Positions 32,936-43,279 of a DNA stretch of 64,000 nt are shown one piece after another (the first letter of the stretch is position 1; each line of letters opens with the position of its first letter). Position numbers and translations under genes: made by a program. The DNA is taken from contig ML682024.1 of assembly GCA_007922195.1 (NCBI GenBank), positions 8,966,579 through 9,030,578 on the forward strand, in the 5' to 3' direction. A model generated the notes under the pieces. That model ran no database searches. It saw nothing but the letters and a program-made list of their open reading frames with translations, and was not told the origin of the DNA. This stretch comes from Podocnemis expansa (taxonomy: Eukaryota > Chordata > Testudines > Podocnemididae).

Positions 32936-35900
32936 TCTAAGAGGACCCTCTTCAAAGCCCCACAGGGATTTAGTGGCAGAAGTGTATGACTGTGCCCTAT
33001 GCCCATGACTGTGCGCTTCTAAATGCCTCAGGTGCTTCTAAAATCTCCCCCTAAAATTGAGAGCCTTTCTAGGTAGGGGCAGGCTCTCACTAAGGATTTG
33101 TCTACACAGGGAATTTGACCAGTAGGATCATACTGTTGTAACTAAGTCATTACTGATATCCTGGGATAACTTCTTACAGTGCCCCTTTTATTCTAGAATC
33201 AGAGAGCCTTGACTTGGGATAGTTTACATCACTTTCCAAGTGACATAAGCTAAAGTGAACAAAACCACTTGCACACCAGAGCAAGAATGCCCCAATGGGG
33301 AAGTATCCTGTGAAAGCTCCAGTGGGTTAGTAGGACTCTGATTCTTGCTGGTCAATTTCTCTCTGCAGACCAGCCTGTAGTGTTTGTGCAGCACCCAGCA
33401 CAAAATATTCCTGACCTCAGCTGGGGAAGTGGGTCTTGTTATACAAATAATAAAAGCAAAGCGCAGGCAGAGCTCAGTGGTCAGGTACTGGACAAGTAGC
33501 CAAGGGACAAAGTTTCTGTTCCTGCTTCTTTATTCCCTCCCCAAGCTGGAGTCTTCTGTGTCCAGAACACTGGGATTCAGTTATTAGACTGTGAGTGCAA
33601 CCCAGATGCCTAACAGAGAGTGATCTCTGTAACAGCTTTAGGGAGACAGAGGGAGAGAAGACATTGCACCTGGGTCACTATTGTTAGGCAGATACAATAA
33701 TATTGGTCAGCCACAAACTTTTGTAATTGGGCGTAGTGGTTTTGGCTTCACGTAGCTGGACTCAGAAACTCCAGGAAAGCAAGAGCTGTGACCTGCATGG
33801 GCTGAGAGAGGGTCAGCCACAAGAGCAAAAAGGAAGCTGTTTTCTTCTAGCTCTGAATTATTTTGCAGCAGGTTAGTGCTATTTTAAGCCTTCCAACAGA
33901 GAACATGAGCTATGCTAGGTTAAAAAAATAAAAGGAGAGGGAAACTAGCCTCCTTAATTTCATTTGTACACCTGGCATGTCATTTAATTTTAGTCAAATT
34001 ATGTTAACCTTCCTGGTTCACCCTCTCACCTCTTCTTTATACATAATAATAAAGAAGAAGTTGTCTCTAATTTGCTATTCTCAGTTTATGCATTTTTTTC
34101 TAGCAGGCTTTTTCCTTTATATAATTTATACTAATTAATTAGATAATTAGGTAACTAAGCAATTCCACAGTCCAGCAGAGGTGGAGAAAATGCCTCCATG
34201 AATTACAGTTAAACAGTTCTGTAAGAAAAGGAAAAAAGATCTTTTACAGTTCTGTTCAGTAGCAAACTAAATACAGATAATAAATGAAGACTAATTGAAA
34301 GTCAGGTGACCTCTCCCTGAGCTCTTAGAACTCTAAAACCACTTCTTACTCTCTGTGAAAACTGACTAGTTTAAATTTAATTTTTCTTTCATTTATGCAT
34401 ATAAATAACTCAGATAATATAAATAAATTATACCTGTTACTTTGTAAAATTTAAGCTATTATTTTTATCATTGTGAAGTGTTATAAAGACTTTGTTATTT
34501 TTTAAATGTAATTGAACAAAGGTTCAGCCCAAGCAATCCTCGCAGAAAATCTTCAAATAGCTAAAATCTTGAGTTCCACGTGTTCTTCTATACAATTGTA
34601 TTAGAACATGTGAAGAGTAGCAATAACGCACACTCTGATCACCCAATACTTAATGCTAGCTCTTTGAGGCATGTCCTGTCTGTGCTCAGTGCTCATATAG
34701 CACTGCTAGGTACCTAGATCACGTATACCAAAGTTATGTAATTGTTTCATGCAGTAACTGCTTCCCAGAGAGCTAAATACTTTCATGATGTTCTCTTGCA
34801 ACCACAGATCCGCACTATCTGGCTGAGGGTAATAAACTCAGCTTCATAAAACCACAGTTTGTGACAAATAATTTTCGGTCTATATTTAGATTTAAATGAG
34901 TTGCAGGGAACTTATGAAAAGACGTTTCACTGAACCTGCAAGTTCAAAGGTGACTCTGATCCTACTGTCAGTTTACATGATTTTCAAGCAAGTCACAAGA
35001 TATTTGTTGATTTTCCTAGAGCTCAGCTCCTGGAGTGTTGGGATTATGTGAGATTTTTGGCTTTTGTTTAAAATATTATGTTTCTTGCCCTCCTTGTTGT
35101 GAAGAAAAGCTGAAAAATATGATCTCTAAAGAATAAAACAGCAGAAAGAAAATCAAAGGATGCAACATTGATAATTTCTTTTAAAAACTCATAACTTTTG
35201 TGACAGAATTTGAATTTTGGGGGGCTGCCTCATGATTTTTGCACTCATTGGGTGGCAGTGTAGCTGTTAAAGCACAGAGGACTCAGTGGCAGAATTGGTG
35301 ATATAAAAAGTAAGGTGATAGAAATAAAGAGTCTGGATATTTTCCCCAGTTTTATTCAGTAGAAACATTTTGTTTCCCTAAAAGGCAAACAGGCAGCACT
35401 TGCTCTGGGAATATTGCAGTGTCCTGCAGCACTTTGGGATGCGGTACCAAAGAAGGTCCCCTACTTCCTTGCTTCATGGCTCCTAAGGCTGTCTTGGATT
35501 TTGGGGGGTTCTGTGATACAGCTCTGCTGTGTTGAGTGCTACATTTTCAGTAACTGGAGCATTAATGACACCTGTCCTGCTGCGGAACGATGGTCATACA
35601 TGTCACCTTCTCTTTTCTCTTGGAACTGGCGGAGCTTTAAAATAAAACATAGTGATGTTAATTTTCTGCTAGAGCACCCTACAGTGAGAGAAATGAAACC
35701 AGAAAAGACTCCTCTGACAGCACTACTCTGTGTACATCAGTAGCAGTTCTAGGCATCTAGGCTGGAAAACATCAGTGGCCTAACCCTAACCCCAATATTC
35801 TCCATGAGGGGCAGGGCCTGACTGGCCAAGTTACCACCACAGGTGGCAGACAGCTTTTTGCTCCTGCATGAAGATCTGTAGCTGCAGCAGAGAAACTGGG

Positions 35901-36399
35901 GTAACAGACACAGGGAGTCCTGAACCCATGCTCCAAGCCAATGGGTCACTGCTGAGCTGGAACAGGGCAACAAATCTCTCTTTTCTATCACTTCAGTTTT
36001 GTCATTAATAAAATCTCTGAATCAGTCTGGAGCATCCCAGATATTCTACCATGGCATCTGGGGAGAGAATGAGACTAACACATTGTCACTTGCCCCTTGT
36101 AAATGCCCATAAGGAAAGATACCTCACTGAACACATATTATAGCCTCACGGCTCCCACTCTTCCCTACCTGGGCAGGGCTCCTCAATGGGCTACACTTGG
36201 CACAAGGTAACCTGACCCTAACTGACTTACTTATAATGTCCTATTATAAAATTTTATATAAAAAATATGAAATGAGGAGACCAGTCTCTGAGTGGAGCCA
36301 AGCCAAGCAGATTGTATGTGTCTGTGCTTCTTCGGAGTGAACTCTCCCTCCAGCATTTGACATTGCTCACTGTTTCCAAACACCTGAGACATTTCAGGG

Positions 36400-36782
36400 C
36401 AGAGGTATCAAGCATACAGCTCGTGGGCTGGATACGGCCCACCAACCTCTTTGGTCCAGCCTGTGAAGGTCTCTGCACAATGCTGTGAGACCACGCTGTC
36501 TCACTTTCTGAGACATGAGAGGGTACAGGTCTCGAAGCATTGTGTAGTGTTGGATATGCAAGTCAGGTTTCTGCCATCACACACTCTCTCCCTAACAATG
36601 AGAGAGAGAGAGAGAGAGAGAGGGAGAGGGTGGTCTCATGGCATCACGGAGTGCTGTATACGCCAGGCTCTTACGGTGATGTCTTGCATACACAGCCTCC
36701 TGTAAGCCAGGCCTTCTATGGCTCACTTGAAGTCATTTAATTCAAATCTGGCCTGCCACAGCAAATGAGTTTGATACCCCTG
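36400..36782. mobile_element. non-autonomous hAT element
   Basis: Ends CAGAGGTATCAAGCATACAG and AAATGAGTTTGATACCCCTG form TIRs. Flanks TTTCAGGG and TTTAAGGG agree at 7 of 8 bases. An (AG)n tract lies at 36601-36629. Confidence 0.8.
36601..36629. repeat. (AG)n microsatellite
   Basis: About a dozen AG units followed by GGGAGAGGG inside the hAT element. Confidence 0.85.
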
Positions 36783-36790
36783 TTTAAGGG

Positions 36791-37797
36791 CCTTTTTAAA
36801 CAAGAGTTTTCTCTATTTATACTTCAACTCTCACGTATTTGGAGACAAGAATATCCCCCACATACCTATCTCAGCCTTCAGCCTTGGGCCGCAAAATACA
36901 GCCAAGGGGTGGGCACAAATTGTCCACCATGGCACTGTCTGTTGGGACTCATTGCTATGCTGTCACATCCTGCTCCACATTTGCACAGAGTGGCACTGAC
37001 ATATTAAGGGGGGAGAAAGAGGGGGAGGCCGTGCCCCTAGATGCTGGCCTGTGGGGGGAGCACCAGCCAGGCCCTCCTTGGAAGAGCAGTCCTCACAGTG
37101 TTGCAGGTAACCAGGGGCTAAGCTGTGACCCCCTTCCCACACCAGCCAGGGGTGGGAGCGATGCCATCACTTGCTCCTCTTCCACCCTCCCTCACTGGCC
37201 TAGTTTTTGCTTAGGAAATAACAATGTAGTGTGTGGCAGAGCCAATGGCAGGGTTGGGAGCCTCTGAGGCAGTTTGAGTCTTGAAAGCAGCATGCCCAGC
37301 TGGTGGAAGCAAGGCAGCTTTCAGCTGTTTCTGGGCTGAGTGTGAAGATGGTGCAGATTTCACTATGATCTCTCCCACCCCTTCACATGCTCACATATTA
37401 AATAGGCAGGAGCAAGGTCCTTCAGCTGCTCAGGGGTGGGTGGAGGAGCAGCTCTCAGTGAAATTCCAGCACCCACTGAAGGCAGTGGAACACTTTCCAA
37501 AGAGCTTTCTCCAGGATGTGCCTTTTCAATAGAGGACGGGAAGTGGTAACACTTTGACTCCAAGCCACAGATGGCAATGCAGAACTGGGTATTGCAGGCA
37601 AAGGATGGGACAGAGGAACCTCAGGGACTCAGATGCACAAGACGGGATGTTGAAAACTCTTGCTCCCCATTCACTTCTATCACTTACAGGTTGTTGGTTT
37701 AATGCTTGGCCAGTCTGATCTCGGATCAACCTGTTCCCAACCAGTTAACACGTTTGCCCCAGTCCCCATATTTCATCCCTTGTGTGTAGATGACTCC
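36791..37797. other. intergenic, nothing recognised
   Basis: Chance ORFs overlap on both strands; none has a domain I recognise. Confidence 0.4.
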
Positions 37798-38217
37798 CAA
37801 GGCTGGCTCAAGGGGCTATGATGCCCTGAGCCAGCTTTTGCTTTTGTGCTCGGGATGGAGTGGGCTGGGTGGAGCCTGGCCTCTGCTCTGGGCCGGCTCG
37901 CCTTGCACCCAGGATGGGGAACAGCCAGCCCAGGCGCGGAGTGGGCCAGCTAAAAGATGGGCTCCGCTCTCTTGTCCTGCCCTGGGCTTGCTGTTCCTCT
38001 CTAGGGGTGTGGAGAACCAACCCAGAGGCAGGGCGAAAGAGCAGGGTCTGCCCCATAGGCTGGCCCTCCGCCCTCATCTCCTCTGGGGGCTAGTGGCTGG
38101 CTCAGGAAAGTAGCAAGAGTGCAAGGTCCAGCTTCAGGGCCTGCCCTGCCCCTGGCACCCCTAAGCTGTGGCACCCTGAGGCGGTGCCACACTGGCTCAT
38201 TGCTAGAGCCAGCCCTG
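37798..38217. mobile_element. probable hAT-like element
   Basis: The ends 'caaggctggctcaagg' and 'gctagagccagccctg' are imperfect inverted repeats around a GC-rich core. No convincing TSD. Confidence 0.45.
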
Positions 38218-39496
38218 ATAAACTGACATGTACCCATGACTTCAGTAATCCCAAAACTCTCCAAAAGCTCTTACAGACAAGAATGTCTTCAGGAACGTTG
38301 CTGGTGTCACACTGGTGTTCTTCTCTGTGGGGGGTAATAAGACCAGGGTGTTAGTGATACGGCGTACTGTCTCTGTTTTTAGAGATCCAACTGTGAATAA
38401 ATTATTTCTATGAGCCTTACAGTTGGGGGACGCAGGAGGCAAGCAGGGAACATGCACTGCGAAGTGTTGGGGTGGACTCCTGGTGCTGAGAGTCTGCGTG
38501 TCATGTCCCCTGACTGTACGAGACAGCAGCAGAGCCTGGAATTGCCTCTAGTCCCGATGTGCTTTTCCCTTTTTGTTTCAAACAAGCTCACTCTGCTGCT
38601 GGTGAGTTTGATGGGAACAAGCCACTTGAGAAAACCCCTTCCATAAGTCTCTCTTTGTAACACTCAGATCCCAACCCAACTAGGGCATTTCTCCTTCTCT
38701 GGCCTTTTCAAGTTTTCCTTCACAACAAATGGAGTGAAACCCCCCACTGCTGAGCTCTGCTGCAATGCTGGTGCAGCCACTGAGCCTTCCATGAGGCAGA
38801 GAGATTGGACGCAGAATATGGAAATAAGACATGAGAGGGAATAAACTGATCCTACCTCTTTTCCATCAGTAGAGACATGACTGGAAGGCAGTGAGACGTG
38901 GCCAGAGATGTGGGCATGAGTCATTGTGAGTAGAGAGTGAGAGAGAAAGAAACTCAATGACATGGCCCTGCTCAATTCATCTTGCTGATACAGAGTCCCA
39001 CGACCCTGACTGCTGGTCTCTTCCACCAGTCCTACTGTCTGTCCCTCCAAGTGATGCCCCCAACTCATAATTTTAGTGCCCACCTCACAGCATTGGATGT
39101 TCAATGCAAAGTCCCAGGTCTGAGAGTCAGGGGATTAAGTGAGAATCTTGAGCTTCATTAGTAAAAAAGCAAATTTATAGTCCTCATGTGGGGATTAAAG
39201 CCTGGAAATGTGACCTGAGCTACACTCTCAAAGATCAAACCCACCACACGAATACAAAGAAGGCACATTAGTGACTTGTTGGAAATCCTGTGAGTTTAAA
39301 GCAATTTCAAGATGGTTGGGGGTAACTTGAAAGCTTGAAGCTTGGGGCTGGTGAAGCTGTGAGGGCAGGTTTTCAGGACAGAACAGTGTCCACTGCTCTC
39401 TTTTTCAGGGTTGTTAGGTCCTGATTCAAGACAACACTTCATCTCCTCCTTGATCTTTCTTTCCAGTCAACCTCCCAAAAAGGAAAGATGGATTTC
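38218..39496. other. downstream region of the minus-strand TM exon, no clear exon
   Basis: On the minus strand this follows the TM exon at 39991-40074 and could carry cytoplasmic exons of that gene. A frame of 146 codons (38664-39104, minus) has no recognisable signalling motif and includes sequence unlikely to be coding. No exon is called. Confidence 0.3.
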
Positions 39497-39499
39497 ATT

Positions 39500-39908
39500 G
39501 GCTGTGTCCACAGACAGGGGGTTATTTTGATACGGTTGTTTCAAAACATCTGGTATCGAAATAACACCTTATTTCGAAATACTGTAACTTAATTCGAATT
39601 AACAGTTTGTTAATTCGAATTAAGGAAAAAAGCTCAAAGCGAAATAGCAGGTTCAGGCAACAGTTATTTCGAAACAAGTCACCATTGTTTCGAAACAACA
39701 TGTTCGCACGGCGTTGTTTCAAAACAATCGTTTCAAAACAACGTTGTTTCGTCCCCGCATGGGGTTTAACTTGTTTCGAAACAACGCCGTTGTTTCAAAA
39801 CAACAGTTCCTGTTGTTTCGAAACAACTGTGCGTCGTGTGAACAGGGTATTTCTTATTTCAAAACAAGCTCTGTTGTTTCGAAATAAGAGTGCTGTGTGA
39901 GCACAGCC
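39500..39908. mobile_element. TTCGAA-palindrome MITE, copy 1
   Basis: Ends GGCTGTGTCCACA and TGTGAGCACAGCC are TIRs flanked by the exact 3-bp duplication ATT (39497-39499, 39909-39911). The interior is an array of palindromes centred on TTCGAA: TTATTTCGAAATA, TTAATTCGAATTAA and several TTGTTTCGAAACAA. About five units show the CG core changed to CA, the mark of CpG deamination. No ORF of transposase type. Confidence 0.85.
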
Positions 39909-39990
39909 ATTGGGTAAAAAGTATCTAAGGGCTTATCTTTACCCTGTCTGTACATCTGATAACACTGGTTGGCGACATGGTCATACCCAC

Positions 39991-40074
39991 CTTTCTTCCT
40001 CAGAAAATACAGCACCACAGGAAGAATCAGGATGACAGGGACTGTAATTCCCAGCATGAGCTTTAGATCCAGCC
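39991..40074 (-). pseudogene. transmembrane exon of a minus-strand receptor (second type)
   Basis: An 84-bp exon between acceptor TTCCTAG and donor GTGGGT encodes LDLKLMLGITVPVILILPVV followed by LYFLRKK in phase 1: a single membrane span followed by a basic stop-transfer. The matching stalk exon is 1.3 kb upstream at 41401-41445. No Ig exon is seen further upstream before 45 kb, so the gene is incomplete here; a rearrangement may have removed its ectodomain. The exon itself is intact. Confidence 0.6.
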
Positions 40075-40718
40075 CTAGGAAAGAACCTTGATGTAAATGT
40101 CCTCTCCAAGCAACCAGTGGCAAGTCCTGGTTGGTGGAGCTGGCTGACTCCCATAGTAAGTGACTTCACATATTCTCATGAACACATGCAGGGACCTCAG
40201 CCACAATTATCTATTATCTTCAGGGCAATATTGTTGGCTGTTCTTTGTGAATAAGATTGGCTAATGTTTTTCCACATTTTTTTTTAAAATTGAGGAGTTT
40301 TTACTGAAATCAGAATCTCTCCCCAAAATGGTTGACATTCAAGGACCTTCTTAGTCATTCAATAAAAATAATCAGAGAGACATGCAGAGTTGATCGAAAA
40401 CAAGTGGAACAGTTTTCTGAAGAAACACTGTTTCTTCAAAATCAAAACACTTTGACAAAGCACTTTGATGTTTTGGAATCAAAATATTGCTAAATTTCTG
40501 TTCCATTAGAATCTGAAATATTGACGTTTGTTCTTGATTCTGGATAAAAATCAACTGTGAAAGGTCAAAATTTCTCACAGGACAGAAATGTCATGTTCTC
40601 ACAGATCCTGAGGCACAGATAACATTAGAATGGTTTTGGGAGGAGTTCCAGGTGGTGCTGTTAACACAATGTCTGAAACTGTCTTTTACTTGCCAGGCAT
40701 GTGGCACATAGAGCCTTT

Positions 40719-40773
40719 GTGCGCGCATGCATGCGCGTGCGCACACGCACACGTGCGCACACACACACACACA
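40719..40773. repeat. 55-bp alternating purine-pyrimidine tract
   Basis: Perfect purine/pyrimidine alternation, (GC/GT/AT/AC) steps, passing through 'gcgcgcatgcatgcgcgtgc' and a terminal CA run. Such tracts are prone to Z-DNA. It lies in the intron between the minus-strand stalk and TM exons. Confidence 0.8.
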
Positions 40774-41400
40774 TCCAGCTGTTTGCTGAAGCAGATGCTT
40801 TGTGGGATGCTTGGGCAAAGAGTCAGCTTTGGGCTCTGCAAAGGTCAGTTCCCGAGGCTCAGTTGCTGCCTGCGAGTCACGCACTGGCATGGAGCTGGCA
40901 TTCCTGAAAGGGGTTTGTCTACCTGCTGTTTGTGACACCTCTGTTCTAGGACTGGACCACAGAGCATGAATAACTAATTACAGGGAGAGAAAAGTTGTGA
41001 GCCAGGAGTGATGATTCCATTTGGTGCCTCCAGGCAGAGCAACAAAAAACACAGTGAGTGGAGGAAGAAATAATTCCCTGAATGCCAGTTTACCAGGTGG
41101 AGTCAATAAACTCCAGATGAAAGTCTTGCATCACAGAAAGGTTTGGGATTACCCCTTTGACAGAGTCATTTGCCTGCCCTGCAAAGATGTAGTCCAGCTC
41201 AGCAATGCTGGTTAAAGCCTGGGAGAGCAGCAGGGAGAATGTGCTGCCTTGGATGCACCTGTCACCCTACTGTGTTTTTGTGTGTTTCTTCCCCGTCCAT
41301 TGTCATGGCAGCCACACTAAGAATGGGGATTGCCCAGCCCAGGACTCCCATTCCCCTAAATACTGTCCCAAGAATAAAGAAACACTTCAGAATGGTTTAC

Positions 41401-41445
41401 CTTGGGAGGAGGAATCCCCAATTTCATCTCTGCTGGAGTCCTCAC
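41401..41445 (-). pseudogene. stalk exon of the minus-strand receptor (second type)
   Basis: A 45-bp phase 1-1 exon, acceptor TTGCCTAG, donor GTAAAC, encoding EDSSRDEIGDSSSQ. It and about 200 bp of flank (41211-41460) are an inverted copy of 26.09-26.33 kb. Confidence 0.6.
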
Positions 41446-41559
41446 CTAGGCAATAAACACAAGAAATCAGAGCCTACCATGACCCTTCTCCAGGCTTCTC
41501 CTACCCTGTCCTAGAACAATTGCACAATGCGCAATTGTGAGTAAGCCACTCAGAAGTCA

Positions 41560-41950
41560 TTCCGGGGGTCTCCTCTGATCAAAGCTGATCTGAACTCTGC
41601 TATGGTGGAGTCTTCTCCGGTCCAGCCCAGGTCTCCACACTACTGTGTAGCCAGCTCCCAAATCCAGCCTCAGAGGGTCCACCCCTGTTTTGTCTGGACT
41701 CTCTTATGGGGTCCTTCCTCTAGGAGGGTCACAGGAAGCCCCAACCAGGAGTGACTCTCAGCCAGTTTGGTAGTCAGAGGGTTTATTAGCAATCACATTC
41801 ACACAGCTAGGACGGTTGGCAAACAGATTAACCAAGGGGTGTAGGAGCAAACCCCCACGATGAGCGGATTCATGCCCTGGGGACCCTTCCCCTTAGGGAG
41901 AGAAAAGCTTAAAAATGTGACCCCAGCATGACAGAAGGCTGAGAAAACAA
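41560..41950 (-). mobile_element. diverged LTR fragment
   Basis: On the minus strand it has 'gctaataaaccctctgacta', 'actggctgagagtcac' and 'agaagactccaccatagcag', matching the 3' half of the LTRs at 3.2 and 18.6 kb but clearly more diverged. Probably an older or separate subfamily. Confidence 0.65.
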
Positions 41951-41976
41951 GGGAAATGAGAAGCCAACAAAAATTG

Positions 41977-42024
41977 TTTTTATTTTATTTTATTTTATTT
42001 TATTTTATTTTATTTTATTTTATT
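41977..42024. repeat. (TTTTA)n microsatellite
   Basis: Nine or more perfect TTTTA units. Confidence 0.9.
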
Positions 42025-42651
42025 AATATGATGATTTTTTAGTCAGTCTCCTGAGTTTTGAGGTCTGACTCATGGAGTTTGAATGGTTTGGCACAAGTGA
42101 TGCTGCAGCACCCATTCATCATAATGCGAACTGGGCACCCCCATCCCTTGCACAGCTACAAAAATTTTAGGCTTGCAGGCCATGATAATCCATGTCCCAA
42201 CTGGGGCCCAGCAGTACAGAGCCCTTGGGTCTCATGGTGGGACAGGAAGGGATCAGCACTGGGGGGTTCTGGAAGCCTCAGAGGCAACAGGAGCTGGGAT
42301 CTTACTGCAAAATCTGACAATCCTGCAATCCAGATTTAAGACATAACCCAGTCACCCTAATGTCTTCTCCCCCTCCCCCAGCTCCAAGCCTCCTCAGCCT
42401 GTCCCCTTTTACTCTGCAGGAATAAGGAGTTCCTGGGGGAGAGGGGTCTTTAGTCTCATTTCTCCTTATCTTAGCACTGCAGGGAGCAGGGAGGGAAGTA
42501 GGTAATAAGTAATAAAATAAGTAATTCAAATGATTTTATCAGCAAGAGAACATGGTGCCAGGAGACACAGAGCTCCTACTGCATCACTATGGGCACCAGG
42601 GTAGGGACCTGTAAGGGGAGAACAATGATGGTTAACAGCACTCCAGACTAT

Positions 42652-43276
42652 GGCTGTGTTCACACGCACAGGGTTATTTCGAAACAAGTTGTGTCGAAAC
42701 AACTTGTTTCGAAACAACACCTTATTTCGAAATATCTTATTTCGACTTANNNNNNNNNNNNNNNNNNNNNNNNNNNNNNNNNNNNNNNNNNNNNNNNNNN
42801 NNNNNNNNNNNNNNNNNNNNNNNNNNNNNNNNNNNNNNNNNNNNNNNNNNNNNNNNNNNNNNNNNNNNNNNNNNNNNNNNNNNNNNNNNNNNNNNNNNNN
42901 NNNNNNNNNNNNNNNNNNNNNNNNNNNNNNNNNNNNNNNNNNNNNNNNNNNNNNNNNNNNNNNNNNNNNNNNNNNNNNNNNNNNNNNNNNNNNNNNNNNN
43001 NNNNNNNNNNNNNNNNNNNNNNNNNNNNNNNNNNNNNNNNNNNNNNNNNNNNNNNNNNNNNNNNNNNNNNNNNNNNNNNNNNNNNNNNNNNNNNNNNNNN
43101 NNNNNNNNNNNNNNNNNNNNNNNNNNNNNNNNNNNNNNNNNNNNNNNNNCGTTGTTTCGTCCCCAAATGGGGTTTAACTTGTTTCGAAACAACTGTGCGT
43201 CGTGTGAACATGTTTTTTTTTTTTGTTTCGAAACAACGAGGTTGTTTCAAAACAAAAGTGCCGTGTGAACACAGCC
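42652..43276. mobile_element. TTCGAA-palindrome MITE, copy 2, containing the assembly gap
   Basis: Ends GGCTGTGTTCACAC and GTGTGAACACAGCC are perfect TIRs; the TSD is TAT (42649-42651, 43277-43279). 42750-43149 is 400 N. The visible left and right parts align with copy 1. Long reading frames drawn through the gap are artefacts. Confidence 0.85.
42750..43149. other. assembly gap (400 N)
   Basis: Exactly 400 undetermined bases. The flanking sequence is palindrome-rich, which explains assembly failure. Confidence 1.
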
Positions 43277-43279
43277 TAT

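Larger units (their letters stand above)
30000..36107. repeat. segmental duplication, copy 2 block (partner 53.53-59.05 kb)
   Basis: Exons, introns and about 3.5 kb of 3' flank align colinearly and in direct orientation with 53.53-59.05 kb, for example 'gaattattttgcagca' at 33.86 and 56.61 kb and 'gtcattaataaa' at 36.00 and 58.95 kb. Between 33.0 and 36.1 kb the DNA is AT-rich and I see no gene; its conservation with the partner reflects duplication, not evident coding function. Confidence 0.75.

Noticed and set aside
38664..39104. 146-codon minus ORF as cytoplasmic tail of the minus-strand receptor
   Set aside because: No ITIM/ITAM-like tyrosine motif, and splice sites joining it to the TM exon are not evident.
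39616..39880. Heat-shock or interferon-response element cluster
   Set aside because: TTTCGAAA resembles HSE or ISRE half-sites, but the spacing is wrong: HSE needs TTCnnGAA and ISRE needs direct GAAA repeats.
39522..39900. Repeated Phe/Arg/Asn/Lys-rich peptides such as LFRNN in several ORFs
   Set aside because: They arise from translating the TTGTTTCGAAACAA palindrome array in the MITEs, on either strand; not a protein repeat.
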